From: Jiangella alkaliphila
Lineage (GTDB): Bacteria > Actinomycetota > Actinomycetes > Jiangellales > Jiangellaceae
Direction of reading: 5' to 3'
NCBI RefSeq assembly: GCF_900105925.1
Contig: NZ_LT629791.1
Coordinates: forward strand, 1,612,001-1,676,000
Length of the DNA stretch: 64,000 bases
Of the stretch, positions 53,843 through 61,799 are shown one piece after another; position 1 is the stretch's first letter; each line of letters starts with the position of its first letter. A model generated the notes under the pieces. The model ran no database searches. It worked only from the letters and a program-made list of their open reading frames with translations, and was not told where the DNA came from. Made by a program: the position numbers and the translations under genes.

Positions 53843-55531
53843 GTGCCTCACGACGACGAAGCCGACACCCCCCGGAAGATCGCCGACCGCTACGTCGAGA
53901 CCATCGCCGACCTGAACCCGATCGTCGGGACGGCGCTCGGTATCAGGCCCGGCGTCGACGCGATGCCCGACTACTCGCCGGACGGCAAGGACGCCGTGGC
54001 CGACGCCGCCAGGGCCACGCTGGGCGAGCTGGACGCCGCCGAGCGGGCCGCCGCGTCCAACGGCGGCCTGCCGGTCGAGGAGCGCCGGGCCGCGCGGCTG
54101 CTGCGCGAACGGCTGACCGCGTCGCTGGCGCTGCACGACGCCGGCGAGGGCCTGCGCGAGCTGAGCAACCTGTTCTCGCCGGTGCAGTCGCTGCGGTCGG
54201 TCTTCCTGATGATGCCGTCCGACACCGACGACGACTGGGCGGTCATCGGCCGGCGGCTGCGCAACATCCCGGCCGCCGCGGCCGGCTTCCGCGCCTCCCT
54301 GGAGGAGGGTGACCGGCGCGGCCTGTACGCGGCCCCGCGCCAGGTCGGCACCGTCCTCGAGCAGCTCGACACCTGGCTCGCGGCCGACTGGTACACGTCG
54401 TTCGTCGCCAAGGGACCCGACGCGCAGTGCGACGAGCTGTCCGCCGCGGCCACCCAGGCCGGCGCCGGCCTGGCCGAGCTGCGCGACTACCTCGCCACCA
54501 CCTACGCGCCGGCCGCCGAGGGCACGCCCGACGCGTTCGGGCGCGAGCGCTACGCGGTCGCCGCCCGCTACTGGACCGGGTCCGAGCTGGACCTCGAGGA
54601 CGCCTACGCCTACGGCTGGTCTGAGTTCCACCGCATCGGCGACGAGATGAAGCGGGCCGCCGACGCCGTCCTGCCGGGGCACACGCCGCTGGCCGTCATG
54701 CGCCACCTCGACGAGCACGGCGAGGCGATCGAGGGCGTCGACGAGGTCCGCGACTGGCTGCAGGGCCTGATGGACCGCGCGATGACCGACCTCGACGGCA
54801 TCCACGTCGACCTCGCCGAGCCGATCAAGCACGTCGAGGCCATGATCGCCCCGCCGGGCAGCGCCGCGGCGCCGTACTACACGCGTCCGTCGCTGGACTT
54901 CAGCCGGCCCGGCCGCACCTGGCTGCCGACGCTGGGCGAGACCCGGTTCCCGGTATGGGGGCTGGTCAGCACCTGGTACCACGAGGGTGTGCCGGGCCAC
55001 CACCTGCAGCTGGCCCAGTGGGTGCACGTCGCGGACCAGTTGTCGCGCTACCAGGTGAGCCTCGGCTCGGTCAGCGCGATGACCGAGGGCTGGGCGCTCT
55101 ACGCCGAGCGGCTCATGGACGAGCTGGGCTACCTCACCGACCCGCCGATCCGCCTCGGCTACCTCGACGCGCAGATCATGCGGGCGATCCGCGTCATCAT
55201 CGACCTCGGCATGCACCTGCGGCTGCGCATCCCGAACAGCGAGACGTTCCACCCCGGCGAGGTGTGGACGCCGGAGCTGGGGCGCGAGTTCTTCGGCGCC
55301 TTCAACGGCCGCGACCCGGCCTTCATCGACTCCGAGATCGTCCGGTACCTGGGCGCGCCGGGGCAGGCCATCGGCTACAAGCTCGGCGAGCGGGCGTGGC
55401 TGGCCGGCCGCGACGCCGCGCGGGCGGCGCGCGGCGCGGACTTCGACCTCAAGGCGTGGCACATGGCCGCGCTCTCGATGGGCGCACTGGGCCTGGACGA
55501 CCTCACCGACGAGCTGGCCCGGCTCCCGTGA
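53843..55531 (+). CDS. DUF885 family protein (putative zinc metalloprotease-like)
   Basis: Soluble, mostly helical protein of 562 residues, the usual DUF885 size. The signature HEGVPGHHLQ (metal-binding HExxxxHH-type) is present near bases 54982-55011, followed by MTEGWALYAERLMDELGYL with the third ligand glutamate. Members resemble M2/M3-type peptidases in layout, but activity is rarely demonstrated. CATGAT (53831-53836) ends 6 nt before the GTG, suggesting a leaderless message. No signal peptide is seen, so it is probably cytosolic. Confidence 0.85.
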   Translation: MPHDDEADTPRKIADRYVETIADLNPIVGTALGIRPGVDAMPDYSPDGKDAVADAARATLGELDAAERAAASNGGLPVEERRAARLLRERLTASLALHDAGEGLRELSNLFSPVQSLRSVFLMMPSDTDDDWAVIGRRLRNIPAAAAGFRASLEEGDRRGLYAAPRQVGTVLEQLDTWLAADWYTSFVAKGPDAQCDELSAAATQAGAGLAELRDYLATTYAPAAEGTPDAFGRERYAVAARYWTGSELDLEDAYAYGWSEFHRIGDEMKRAADAVLPGHTPLAVMRHLDEHGEAIEGVDEVRDWLQGLMDRAMTDLDGIHVDLAEPIKHVEAMIAPPGSAAAPYYTRPSLDFSRPGRTWLPTLGETRFPVWGLVSTWYHEGVPGHHLQLAQWVHVADQLSRYQVSLGSVSAMTEGWALYAERLMDELGYLTDPPIRLGYLDAQIMRAIRVIIDLGMHLRLRIPNSETFHPGEVWTPELGREFFGAFNGRDPAFIDSEIVRYLGAPGQAIGYKLGERAWLAGRDAARAARGADFDLKAWHMAALSMGALGLDDLTDELARLP

Positions 55532-55542
55532 CGGACTGACCC

Positions 55543-55908
55543 ATGGTTGCCGTCGTCGACTGGGCCGTCATCGCCGCCTCGCTGGCCTACGCCGCGTGGG
55601 CGCTGGTCGCCGTGGTGCGCAACAAGCCGCCGCGCGAGTCGTACGTCATCGGCGCCGGCGTCGTCGAGCTGCTGATCGTCGTCCAGGCGGTGGCGGCGGT
55701 CGTTCTGATGATTTCGGACGGCACGCCGGAGGACACCGCGACGTTCATCGGCTACCTGCTGATGAACCTGATCATCGTCCCGCTCGGGCTGTTCTGGGCG
55801 CTCGCGGAGAAGTCCCGGTGGGGCACGTCGGTGCTGGTCGTGGCCGCGCTGGTGGTGCCGGTGCTGGTGGTGCGCATGCAGCAGCTCTGGGACGCGGGCG
55901 CCGCGTGA
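55543..55908 (+). CDS. Small membrane protein of unknown function
   Basis: A 121-residue hydrophobic protein with four segments (VVDWAVIAASLAYAAWALVA, GVVELLIVVQAVAAVVLMI, LLMNLIIVPLGLFWAL, SVLVVAALVVPVLVV). It is 11 bp downstream of the DUF885 gene and overlaps the next small membrane gene by four bases (GTGA). Pairs of such four-helix proteins are frequent hypotheticals in actinobacteria. Conserved charges are few (NKPPRES, EKSRWG), so no transport or catalytic role is suggested. Confidence 0.7.
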   Translation: MVAVVDWAVIAASLAYAAWALVAVVRNKPPRESYVIGAGVVELLIVVQAVAAVVLMISDGTPEDTATFIGYLLMNLIIVPLGLFWALAEKSRWGTSVLVVAALVVPVLVVRMQQLWDAGAA

Positions 55909-56315
55909 GTGCGACGAACCCGCGGTCCAGCGGGCCGGGGCGGCTGCTGATCGCCGTCTACGCCGTGTTCGCGCTGTCGGCGTCGGCGCGGGCCGGCGTG
56001 CAGATCGCGACCAGCTTCGACGAGGCGCCGGTGGCGTACCTGCTGTCGGCGTTCGCCGCGGTGGTGTACATCGTCGCGACGGTCGCGCTGGCCCGCCCCG
56101 GCGCGGCGGCCCGCCGGGTGGCGCTGGCCGCCGTCACCGTCGAGCTGATCGGCGTGCTCACGGTGGGCACGATCACCGCGTTCGACCCCGGCGACTTCCC
56201 CGACGACACCGTCTGGTCGCTGTACGGGCGTGGCTACGGGTTCGTGCCGCTGGTGCTGCCGGTGCTCGGGCTGCTCTGGCTGCGCCGCACGCGGTCGGCC
56301 GACGCGGGCCGGTAG
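55905..56315 (+). CDS. Small membrane protein of unknown function
   Basis: Protein of 136 residues with four hydrophobic segments, including LLIAVYAVFALSASARAGVQIA and AVTVELIGVLTVGTITAF. The loop ATSFDEAPVAYLLSAFA and the stretch FDPGDFPDDTVWSLYGRGYGFVPL look conserved-like, with several acidic residues outside the membrane. It starts in the stop of the preceding membrane gene (GTGA) and probably works with it. Its last 82 bp overlap the convergent DHFR-like gene. Confidence 0.68.
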   Translation: MSATNPRSSGPGRLLIAVYAVFALSASARAGVQIATSFDEAPVAYLLSAFAAVVYIVATVALARPGAAARRVALAAVTVELIGVLTVGTITAFDPGDFPDDTVWSLYGRGYGFVPLVLPVLGLLWLRRTRSADAGR

Positions 56316-56851
56316 CGAAGGTGCGCGGCGAGCGTCGGGTCGTCGCCGTCGCGCGCCAGGCGGACGATCTCGCCGCCGGGTGCGTCGTAGAAGCGGACTC
56401 CGTCACCGAGCAGGACGGGCGCGACGTGAACGTCGATCTCGTCGACCAGTCCCAGCTGGAGCAGCTGCCGGCCGATCGACGCGGAGAACACCTGCAGGTT
56501 CTTGCCTCGCGCCGCGTCCAGGCCGATCCGCACCGCCTCGGTCAGTGAGCAGCTGAGCACCGTGATGCCGTCGGCCGCGCGGGCGTCCTCGGGGTGGTGG
56601 GTGAGGACGAAGATCGGACCGCTCCACGCTCCGCCGTAGGGCCGCGAGTCGCCGACGGCGCTGTCGTATCCGTCCCGTCCGGCCAGGATCGCGCCGGTGC
56701 TCTCGATGTACTCCTGGTGCAGGCCGTCGCGGACCGTGGTCCCGTCCATGAAGTCCATGCTGTGGCCGGGACCGGCGACGAAGCCGTCCAGCGACATCAC
56801 GAACGCGAGGTGGACCTTCCCGGCGGCGGTCTGCGGTCGAGGGTCATGCAT
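56234..56851 (-). CDS. RibD C-terminal/dihydrofolate reductase-like protein
   Basis: Protein of 205 residues in the RibD_C/DHFR-like superfamily (YyaP/YwjB type). The N-terminus VHLAFVMSLDGFVAGPG is the usual start, GRDGYDSA and PIFVLTHHP are typical, and the NADPH site is near LQVFSASIGRQLLQLGLVDE. The normal domain end (THLRYRP-like; here AHLRYRPA) is followed by about 26 residues of low-complexity Ser/Arg that overlap the convergent gene, suggesting the original stop was lost. Physiological substrates are unknown. It begins inside the end of the MFS gene (8-bp overlap), so the two are co-translated. Confidence 0.82.
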   Translation of the reverse strand: MHDPRPQTAAGKVHLAFVMSLDGFVAGPGHSMDFMDGTTVRDGLHQEYIESTGAILAGRDGYDSAVGDSRPYGGAWSGPIFVLTHHPEDARAADGITVLSCSLTEAVRIGLDAARGKNLQVFSASIGRQLLQLGLVDEIDVHVAPVLLGDGVRFYDAPGGEIVRLARDGDDPTLAAHLRYRPASADRVRRSQSSPSTGSTSGTNP

Positions 56852-58046
56852 GAGCAGGCTCCTTCATGTCGAGCGGTTCAATGGTGGGATCGGACAGCCG
56901 CAGGCCGGGGGTGAGCGCGGCGGTGACGACGACCGACAGCGCCGCCATCACGGCGATGGCCGTCCCGACGGGAAGCACCTGGGCGACCAGGCCGGCCACC
57001 GTCGCACCGGCCGCCTGCATCGCCTTCATGCCCGACGCGTGCAGCCCCAGGGCCTGACCGCGCACGTCCTTGCCGGTCAGCGCGATCAGCCGTTCCTGCA
57101 GCAGCAGCGTCGACATGAAGCCGACGGACGCGATGGCGGCCGCGACGGCCGCGACGGGCAGGTTCAGCGGGAGCACGAACAGCAGGTACGGCGCCGCGAG
57201 GGCGAAGCGCAGCGGCGTGACGTAGCGCTGCCGGGTCGCTGGCGACAGCAGCCGCCCGGCGGCCAGGTCGCCCAGCAGCATGCCCAGCGCGGCCGCGACG
57301 AACAGGACCGCGGCGGCGTGCGGCGCGTACGGGACGAACAGCGCCTCGCACCCCACCACCAGCCCGTTGGGCACCCACATCGCGAGGTAGACGGCCCGGC
57401 GGGCCGGCGTGGAGAGCAGCTCCCGGTTGATCCGCCAGGTGATCGCGAGGGACGGACGGCCCGAGCTGCGTGCCGGCCGGGGGCTCAGGCCCAGCCGGAG
57501 GACCAGGAGCGACCCGAAGGCCAGCGCCGCACCGACGAGCAGTGCCGTTCTGGGCGACACCACGGCGAGCAGGACGCCGCCGAGCGCGAACCCCGTCACC
57601 TGCATCGCGCCGACCGACATGTTGAGCACCGACCGGCCCAGGACGTAGCCGTCGGCCGGCAGGATCTCGTCGAGCAGTCCGTACAGCACCCCGGACCCGA
57701 TCGACGCCGTCAGGCCGAGGGCGAAGATCACCGCGAACATCGCCGCCAGCGGCAGTCCCGGCGTCGCCAGCGTCAGACAGGCCACGGCGGTGGCGAGGGC
57801 GACCAGCGTCAGCGCCGGTCGCGGCGGCACCCGGTCGGTCACCGAGAGCAGTGTGGTGGCGCCGATCACCGCGGCGAACGACGGCCCGAACATGGCCAGC
57901 GCCGACAGCAGCGGCGACTCCGTGCGGGCGTAGACCAGCGTGGCGAGCGCGAGCCCCGTCAGCGTCGTCGCCGCGACCGTCGCGCAGGACGCCGCGAACA
58001 GCGGGGTGAACTCCGGCGTGCGGAACAGTTCTCGGTAGGTGCGCAT
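56844..58046 (-). CDS. MFS transporter (DHA1-like, MFS_3 type)
   Basis: Twelve-helix permease of 400 residues. It opens with YRELFRTPEFTPLFAASCATVAATTLTGLALATLVYARTES, the usual MFS_3 start, and has LTASIGSGVLYGLLDEILP around helix 5. ATG 58046 is chosen because upstream sequence is low-complexity and overlaps the divergent regulator's promoter. Its 3' end overlaps the DHFR-like gene. The adjacent DUF5937-type regulator suggests inducible export of a small molecule. The substrate is not predictable. Confidence 0.88.
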   Translation of the reverse strand: MRTYRELFRTPEFTPLFAASCATVAATTLTGLALATLVYARTESPLLSALAMFGPSFAAVIGATTLLSVTDRVPPRPALTLVALATAVACLTLATPGLPLAAMFAVIFALGLTASIGSGVLYGLLDEILPADGYVLGRSVLNMSVGAMQVTGFALGGVLLAVVSPRTALLVGAALAFGSLLVLRLGLSPRPARSSGRPSLAITWRINRELLSTPARRAVYLAMWVPNGLVVGCEALFVPYAPHAAAVLFVAAALGMLLGDLAAGRLLSPATRQRYVTPLRFALAAPYLLFVLPLNLPVAAVAAAIASVGFMSTLLLQERLIALTGKDVRGQALGLHASGMKAMQAAGATVAGLVAQVLPVGTAIAVMAALSVVVTAALTPGLRLSDPTIEPLDMKEPAHA

Positions 58047-58105
58047 GACAGGCAGTCTCGGCAGCGCCGTCCTCAGGTGGGTAGAGTTTCGGATGGAGGC
58101 GAAAC

Positions 58106-59068
58106 GTGGGCATCTGGCTGATCGACGCCGACGTCCTCGCCGGCGGCCGGTTCCGGGTGTCGGCGCTGGCCGAGACAATCGCGGCCATCAGGGTCCTGAC
58201 GGGCGAGCAGTCGAACCGTCCCGGTCAGCTGGTCCGCCCCGCACAGTCGCGCGAGGCGTTCCGGGCCCGGATGGCCGCCGATCCCGTGGGCCGGGCGTTC
58301 GTGGCGGGGGCACTGCTCCCCACCTGGCTGGCCAACTTTCTCTGTGCGCCTCCGCTCGACGACGAGCCGGAGTTCGAGGACGAGCTGCACCGCATCCGCA
58401 CGACGCCGGCCGCCGCGCTGCGTGCCGACCTGGCCGGCAACGACCCGGCGCTCGACGTGCCGGACCTGCCGGAGCGGATCGCCGACGTGCTCGACTGGGT
58501 GTGGACCGAGGCGATCGAACCGGACTGGCAGCGCCGGGCCCGGGCCTTCGAGGCGGACGCCGTCGCCAGGACCCGGCGCCTGAGCACCAGCGGCTGGGCA
58601 GCGGCGCTGGACGACATGCGCCCGGGGATGCGCTGGCTCGGCGGGGGACGCCTGCGGATCAACGCCTATGACTATCCGCCACGCGACCTGACCCAGGGGG
58701 AGCTGGTGTTCATCCCCGTCACCGGCGCCCGCGGCTGGGTCGGCTGGCGCCGGCCGCACCGCTACTCGATCGTCTACCCGTGCGCCGGGCTGCTGGCCGA
58801 GGGCCGTCGCACCGTGCCGGGCGCGCTGGGCCGGCTGATCGGGCCGGCCCGCGCGACGCTGCTGAACCTGCTCGACAACCCGATGAGCACGACCCAGCTC
58901 GTGGCGGCGACCGGGTTGGCCCTGGGCTCGGTCGGCGACCACCTCAAGGTGCTGCTGGACGCCCAGCTGGTGCGCCGCCGCCGGGCCGGACGCTCCGTCC
59001 TCTACTACCGCACGGCCGACGGCGACCGCCTGGTCCGAGCCGCCACCTCGCAAGGGAACGGGGGATAG
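58106..59068 (+). CDS. DUF5937 / ArsR-type winged-helix regulator
   Basis: Regulator of 320 residues. An N-terminal DUF5937-like ligand domain (FRVSALAETIAAIRVLTGEQ, then ARMAADPVGRAFVAGALLPTWLANFL) is joined to a C-terminal ArsR-like winged helix (PARATLLNLLDNPMSTTQLVAATGLALGSVGDHLKVLLDAQLVRRRRAGRSVLYY). GATGGAGG precedes the GTG. The 59-bp gap to the divergent MFS gene is the likely operator region, though no clear palindrome was found there. A helix-turn-helix at the C-terminus, not the N-terminus, is usual for this group. Confidence 0.88.
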   Translation: MGIWLIDADVLAGGRFRVSALAETIAAIRVLTGEQSNRPGQLVRPAQSREAFRARMAADPVGRAFVAGALLPTWLANFLCAPPLDDEPEFEDELHRIRTTPAAALRADLAGNDPALDVPDLPERIADVLDWVWTEAIEPDWQRRARAFEADAVARTRRLSTSGWAAALDDMRPGMRWLGGGRLRINAYDYPPRDLTQGELVFIPVTGARGWVGWRRPHRYSIVYPCAGLLAEGRRTVPGALGRLIGPARATLLNLLDNPMSTTQLVAATGLALGSVGDHLKVLLDAQLVRRRRAGRSVLYYRTADGDRLVRAATSQGNGG

Positions 59069-59078
59069 CCTGCTCCAC

Positions 59079-60260
59079 GTGAGGCGCAGGGACCGGGTGT
59101 ACGCGTGGGTGCGACGGCATCCCGTCCTGCCCGACGCCGTCATCGCGCTCGGACTGCTGGTCACGCTCGTGGCGTTCGCGGCGGCCGCCCTCGACCCGGG
59201 CTGGGCGCACTTCGTCCTCGGCACCGTCATGTGCGCCGCGCTGGCGTTCCGGCGGGTCCGGCCGGTCGAGTCGTTCGGCGTCCTGGTCGCCGCCGGGCTG
59301 GTCCAGTGGGCCACCGGACTGGACCTGGCGCCGTACGACCTCGCGCTGCTCATCGGGCTGTACGCCGTCAGCGCCTATGGCCCGCGGTGGGCCAGCCGGG
59401 CCGGGCTTGCGGCCGGTTTCCTCGGCGTGGCGCTGGGCACGATGCGCTACGACACGTCCGCCGAGGACGAGCCGGCGGCCTTCGTGGCCAGCGCCATCGC
59501 GCTGGCGGCGACCGTCGTCGGCGCGTGGGCGATGGGCGACGTCCGCCGGGTCCGGCAGGCCTACGTCGCCGAGCTGGTCGAGCGGGCGCACCAGGCCGAG
59601 CGCGAGCGCGACCAGCAGGCCCAGCTGGCCGCCGCCGAGGAACGGTCCCGCATCGCCCGCGAGATGCACGACGTCGTCGCGCACAACCTCTCGGTCATCG
59701 TCGTGCAGGCCGACGGCGGCCGGTACGCCGGCGACCACGACCCGCAGGCCGCCCTCGACGCGCTGAAGACCATCGGCGACACCGGCCGGGGCGCGCTCGC
59801 CGAGATGCGCCGGCTGCTCGGCGTGCTCCGCGCCACCGACGACGCCGACGGCGGCGCCATCCGGCCGCAGCCCGGGCTGGGCAGCCTGCCCGAGCTGGTC
59901 ACGTCGGTGCGCCAGGCCGGGCTGCCGGTCGACCTCGACGTCACCGGCCCGCCTCGGCCGCTGCCGCCGGGTCCGTCGCTGGCGGTGTACCGGGTGATCC
60001 AGGAGGCGCTGACCAACGCGCTCAAGCACGCCGGCCCGGCGGCGCGGGCACGGGTGGCGCTCGTGTTCGGCGCGGAGCGGCTGACCGCTCGCGTCACCGA
60101 CGACGGCCGGGGCGCGGCCGCACCGAGCGACGGGCTCGGCCAGGGACTGGCGGGCATGCGGGAGCGGATGACGATGTACGGCGGCACGGTGACGGCGGGA
60201 CCGGCGACCGGCGGTGGCTGGCGGGTCGACCTCGACCTGCCGTACGGCGGAGGGAAGTGA
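59079..60260 (+). CDS. Two-component sensor histidine kinase (NarL-partner, HisKA_3)
   Basis: Sensor kinase of 393 residues. Four or five N-terminal helices with short loops form the input, so it probably senses a membrane or cell-envelope signal. The phosphorylated His197 lies in RIAREMHDVVAHNLSVIVVQADGG, and the ATPase has the N-box VIQEALTNALKHAG and G-boxes DDGRGA and GLAGMRERM. The GTG start is 7 nt after TAGCCT (59066-59071), consistent with leaderless transcription. It overlaps the response regulator gene (GTGA). Confidence 0.95.
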   Translation: MRRRDRVYAWVRRHPVLPDAVIALGLLVTLVAFAAAALDPGWAHFVLGTVMCAALAFRRVRPVESFGVLVAAGLVQWATGLDLAPYDLALLIGLYAVSAYGPRWASRAGLAAGFLGVALGTMRYDTSAEDEPAAFVASAIALAATVVGAWAMGDVRRVRQAYVAELVERAHQAERERDQQAQLAAAEERSRIAREMHDVVAHNLSVIVVQADGGRYAGDHDPQAALDALKTIGDTGRGALAEMRRLLGVLRATDDADGGAIRPQPGLGSLPELVTSVRQAGLPVDLDVTGPPRPLPPGPSLAVYRVIQEALTNALKHAGPAARARVALVFGAERLTARVTDDGRGAAAPSDGLGQGLAGMRERMTMYGGTVTAGPATGGGWRVDLDLPYGGGK

Positions 60261-60931
60261 GCGTGCAGCCGGTCAAGGTCTTCCTGGTCGACGACCAGCA
60301 GCTGGTCCGGGCCGGGTTCCGGATGGTGATCGACTCCCAGCCCGACCTCGAGGTGGTCGGCGAGGCCGGCGACGGCGACGCCGCGCTGCACGCGCTCGCG
60401 GTCACCGCGGCCGACGTCGTGCTGATGGACGTCCGGATGCCGGTCCTCGACGGCGTCGAGGCGACCCGCCGGCTGCGCACCCGCGACGATGCGCCGAAGG
60501 TGATCGTGCTGACCACGTTCGACCTCGACGAGTACGCGTTCGCCGCGATCAAGGCCGGCGCCAGCGGCTTCCTGCTCAAGGACGCCCCGCCGCCGACGCT
60601 GCTCGACGCCGTCCGCACGGTGCACTCCGGCGACGCGGTGGTCGCGCCGAGCACCACCCGGCGGCTGCTGGAACGCTTCGCCGGCCACCTGCCCGAGGAC
60701 GCGACGCCGCCGGACGCCGTCTGGGCCGAGCTCACCCAGCGCGAGCACGAGATCGTCCGCGAGGTGGTCCGCGGCCGGTCGAACGCCGAGATCGCCGCGA
60801 CCCTGTTCGTCACCGAGGCGACCGTGAAGACGCACATCGGCCGGGTGCTGGCCAAGGTCGGCCTGCGCGACCGCGTGCAGCTGGTCGTGCTGGCCTACGA
60901 GACCGGGCTGGTGCGGCCGGGCGCGTCGTAG
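60257..60931 (+). CDS. NarL-family response regulator
   Basis: Response regulator of 224 residues. The receiver has the acidic pair FLVDDQQ, phospho-acceptor Asp58 (VVLMDVRMP), the switch threonine in VLTTFD and Lys in FLLKDAPPP. The output is a LuxR-type helix-turn-helix (LTQREHEIVREVVRGRSNAEIAATLFVTEATVKTHIGRVLAKVG). It starts within the kinase stop; GTG 60257 or 60263 could be used. The pair is a cognate two-component system. No target site is known; downstream is a VOC protein with its own leaderless promoter. Confidence 0.95.
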   Translation: MSVQPVKVFLVDDQQLVRAGFRMVIDSQPDLEVVGEAGDGDAALHALAVTAADVVLMDVRMPVLDGVEATRRLRTRDDAPKVIVLTTFDLDEYAFAAIKAGASGFLLKDAPPPTLLDAVRTVHSGDAVVAPSTTRRLLERFAGHLPEDATPPDAVWAELTQREHEIVREVVRGRSNAEIAATLFVTEATVKTHIGRVLAKVGLRDRVQLVVLAYETGLVRPGAS

Positions 60932-60952
60932 CGATGGACTAGCGTGCCGGCC

Positions 60953-61363
60953 ATGCGCATGCTGCACCTCGGCCTCCGGGTCACCGACCTCGACCGCTCA
61001 CTCGCCTTCTACACCGCGCTCGGCTACGCCGTGGCGGGCCGGGTCGCCGAGACGCCGTTCGGCAGCCTGACGATGCTGCAGCTGCCCGGCGACCCGTTCA
61101 TCAGCCTCGAGCTGGTGCACGACCCGGCCCGGCCGGTCACCGACACCGGCGCCGTCAACCACCTCGTCGTCCAGACCGACGATATGTCCGCGACGGTCGC
61201 GGACCTCGCGGCGAAGGGCCTCACGGCCGAGCCTCCGGTCGACATGGGCGAGGGCATGTTCACGTCCTGGGTGACCGACCCCGACGGCTACCGCATCGAG
61301 CTGGTGCAGTGGCCGCCCGGCCATCCCGCGGGCATGACCGCCGCCGACTTCGTCGCGCCGTAG
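60953..61363 (+). CDS. VOC/glyoxalase superfamily protein
   Basis: Vicinal-oxygen-chelate-fold protein of 136 residues. Metal ligands in the glyoxalase I arrangement are visible: His in MLHLGLRVTDLDRS, Glu in FISLELVHD, His in AVNHLVVQTDD and Glu in YRIELVQWPPGH. It may be lactoylglutathione-lyase-like or another VOC lyase or dioxygenase; actinobacteria usually use mycothiol rather than glutathione. ATG 60953 is favoured over GTG 60944 because TAGCGT (60940-60945) is 7 nt upstream. Confidence 0.9.
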   Translation: MRMLHLGLRVTDLDRSLAFYTALGYAVAGRVAETPFGSLTMLQLPGDPFISLELVHDPARPVTDTGAVNHLVVQTDDMSATVADLAAKGLTAEPPVDMGEGMFTSWVTDPDGYRIELVQWPPGHPAGMTAADFVAP

Positions 61364-61799
61364 CGAAACTGGGTCCCGTGACTCCGACACTTGGCCTCAG
61401 TTCGAGCCGCGTAGCGTGGCTGGTGCCCGCTCCACATTGCAGGCGGCGTGTCTCACTAGCCATGTTGGCTGGCACCTTCGGCGCAGCGGGTGGCAGCGGT
61501 CAGTCGATCACGACCGTGGGTCCGGCGGACGCGTGCCTCATTGATATGGTCCCGCGGCGGGTCAGGTGCAGCGATCTCAACCAACGATCCCACCCAGTGA
61601 TCTCGCCCAGTGGCGCGCCGGGGTGGGCGCACTGTCGTCGCGGTCGTGATCGATGTGAGATCGCTGCGGAAACGATGCGGCATCGCTGTGGCGGACGCGA
61701 CAGTGTTCTCACATCGATCAGGCAGCGATCCCACATCGTTGCGCTGGGCAGGCGAACCACACCCCGGCGCGAGCATCGGATCTCGAAGACCAAGCGAAA
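61364..61799. other. 436-bp gap with GATC-rich inverted and direct repeats
   Basis: No credible gene. GATCGATGTGAGA (61648-61660) and TCTCACATCGATC (61707-61719) are exact 13-bp inverted repeats with a 46-nt loop. CGATGTGAGATCGCTGC (61651-61667) pairs with GCAGCGATCCCACATCG (61722-61738) with one mismatch. The motif family CGATCYCA recurs nearby at about 61572-61605 (GCGATCTCAAC, ACGATCCCACC, GTGATCTCGCC). Seven GATC sites fall in about 165 bp. The gap lies between the VOC gene and the convergent MFS gene, so part may terminate transcription; repeat-element origin is also possible. Confidence 0.5.
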
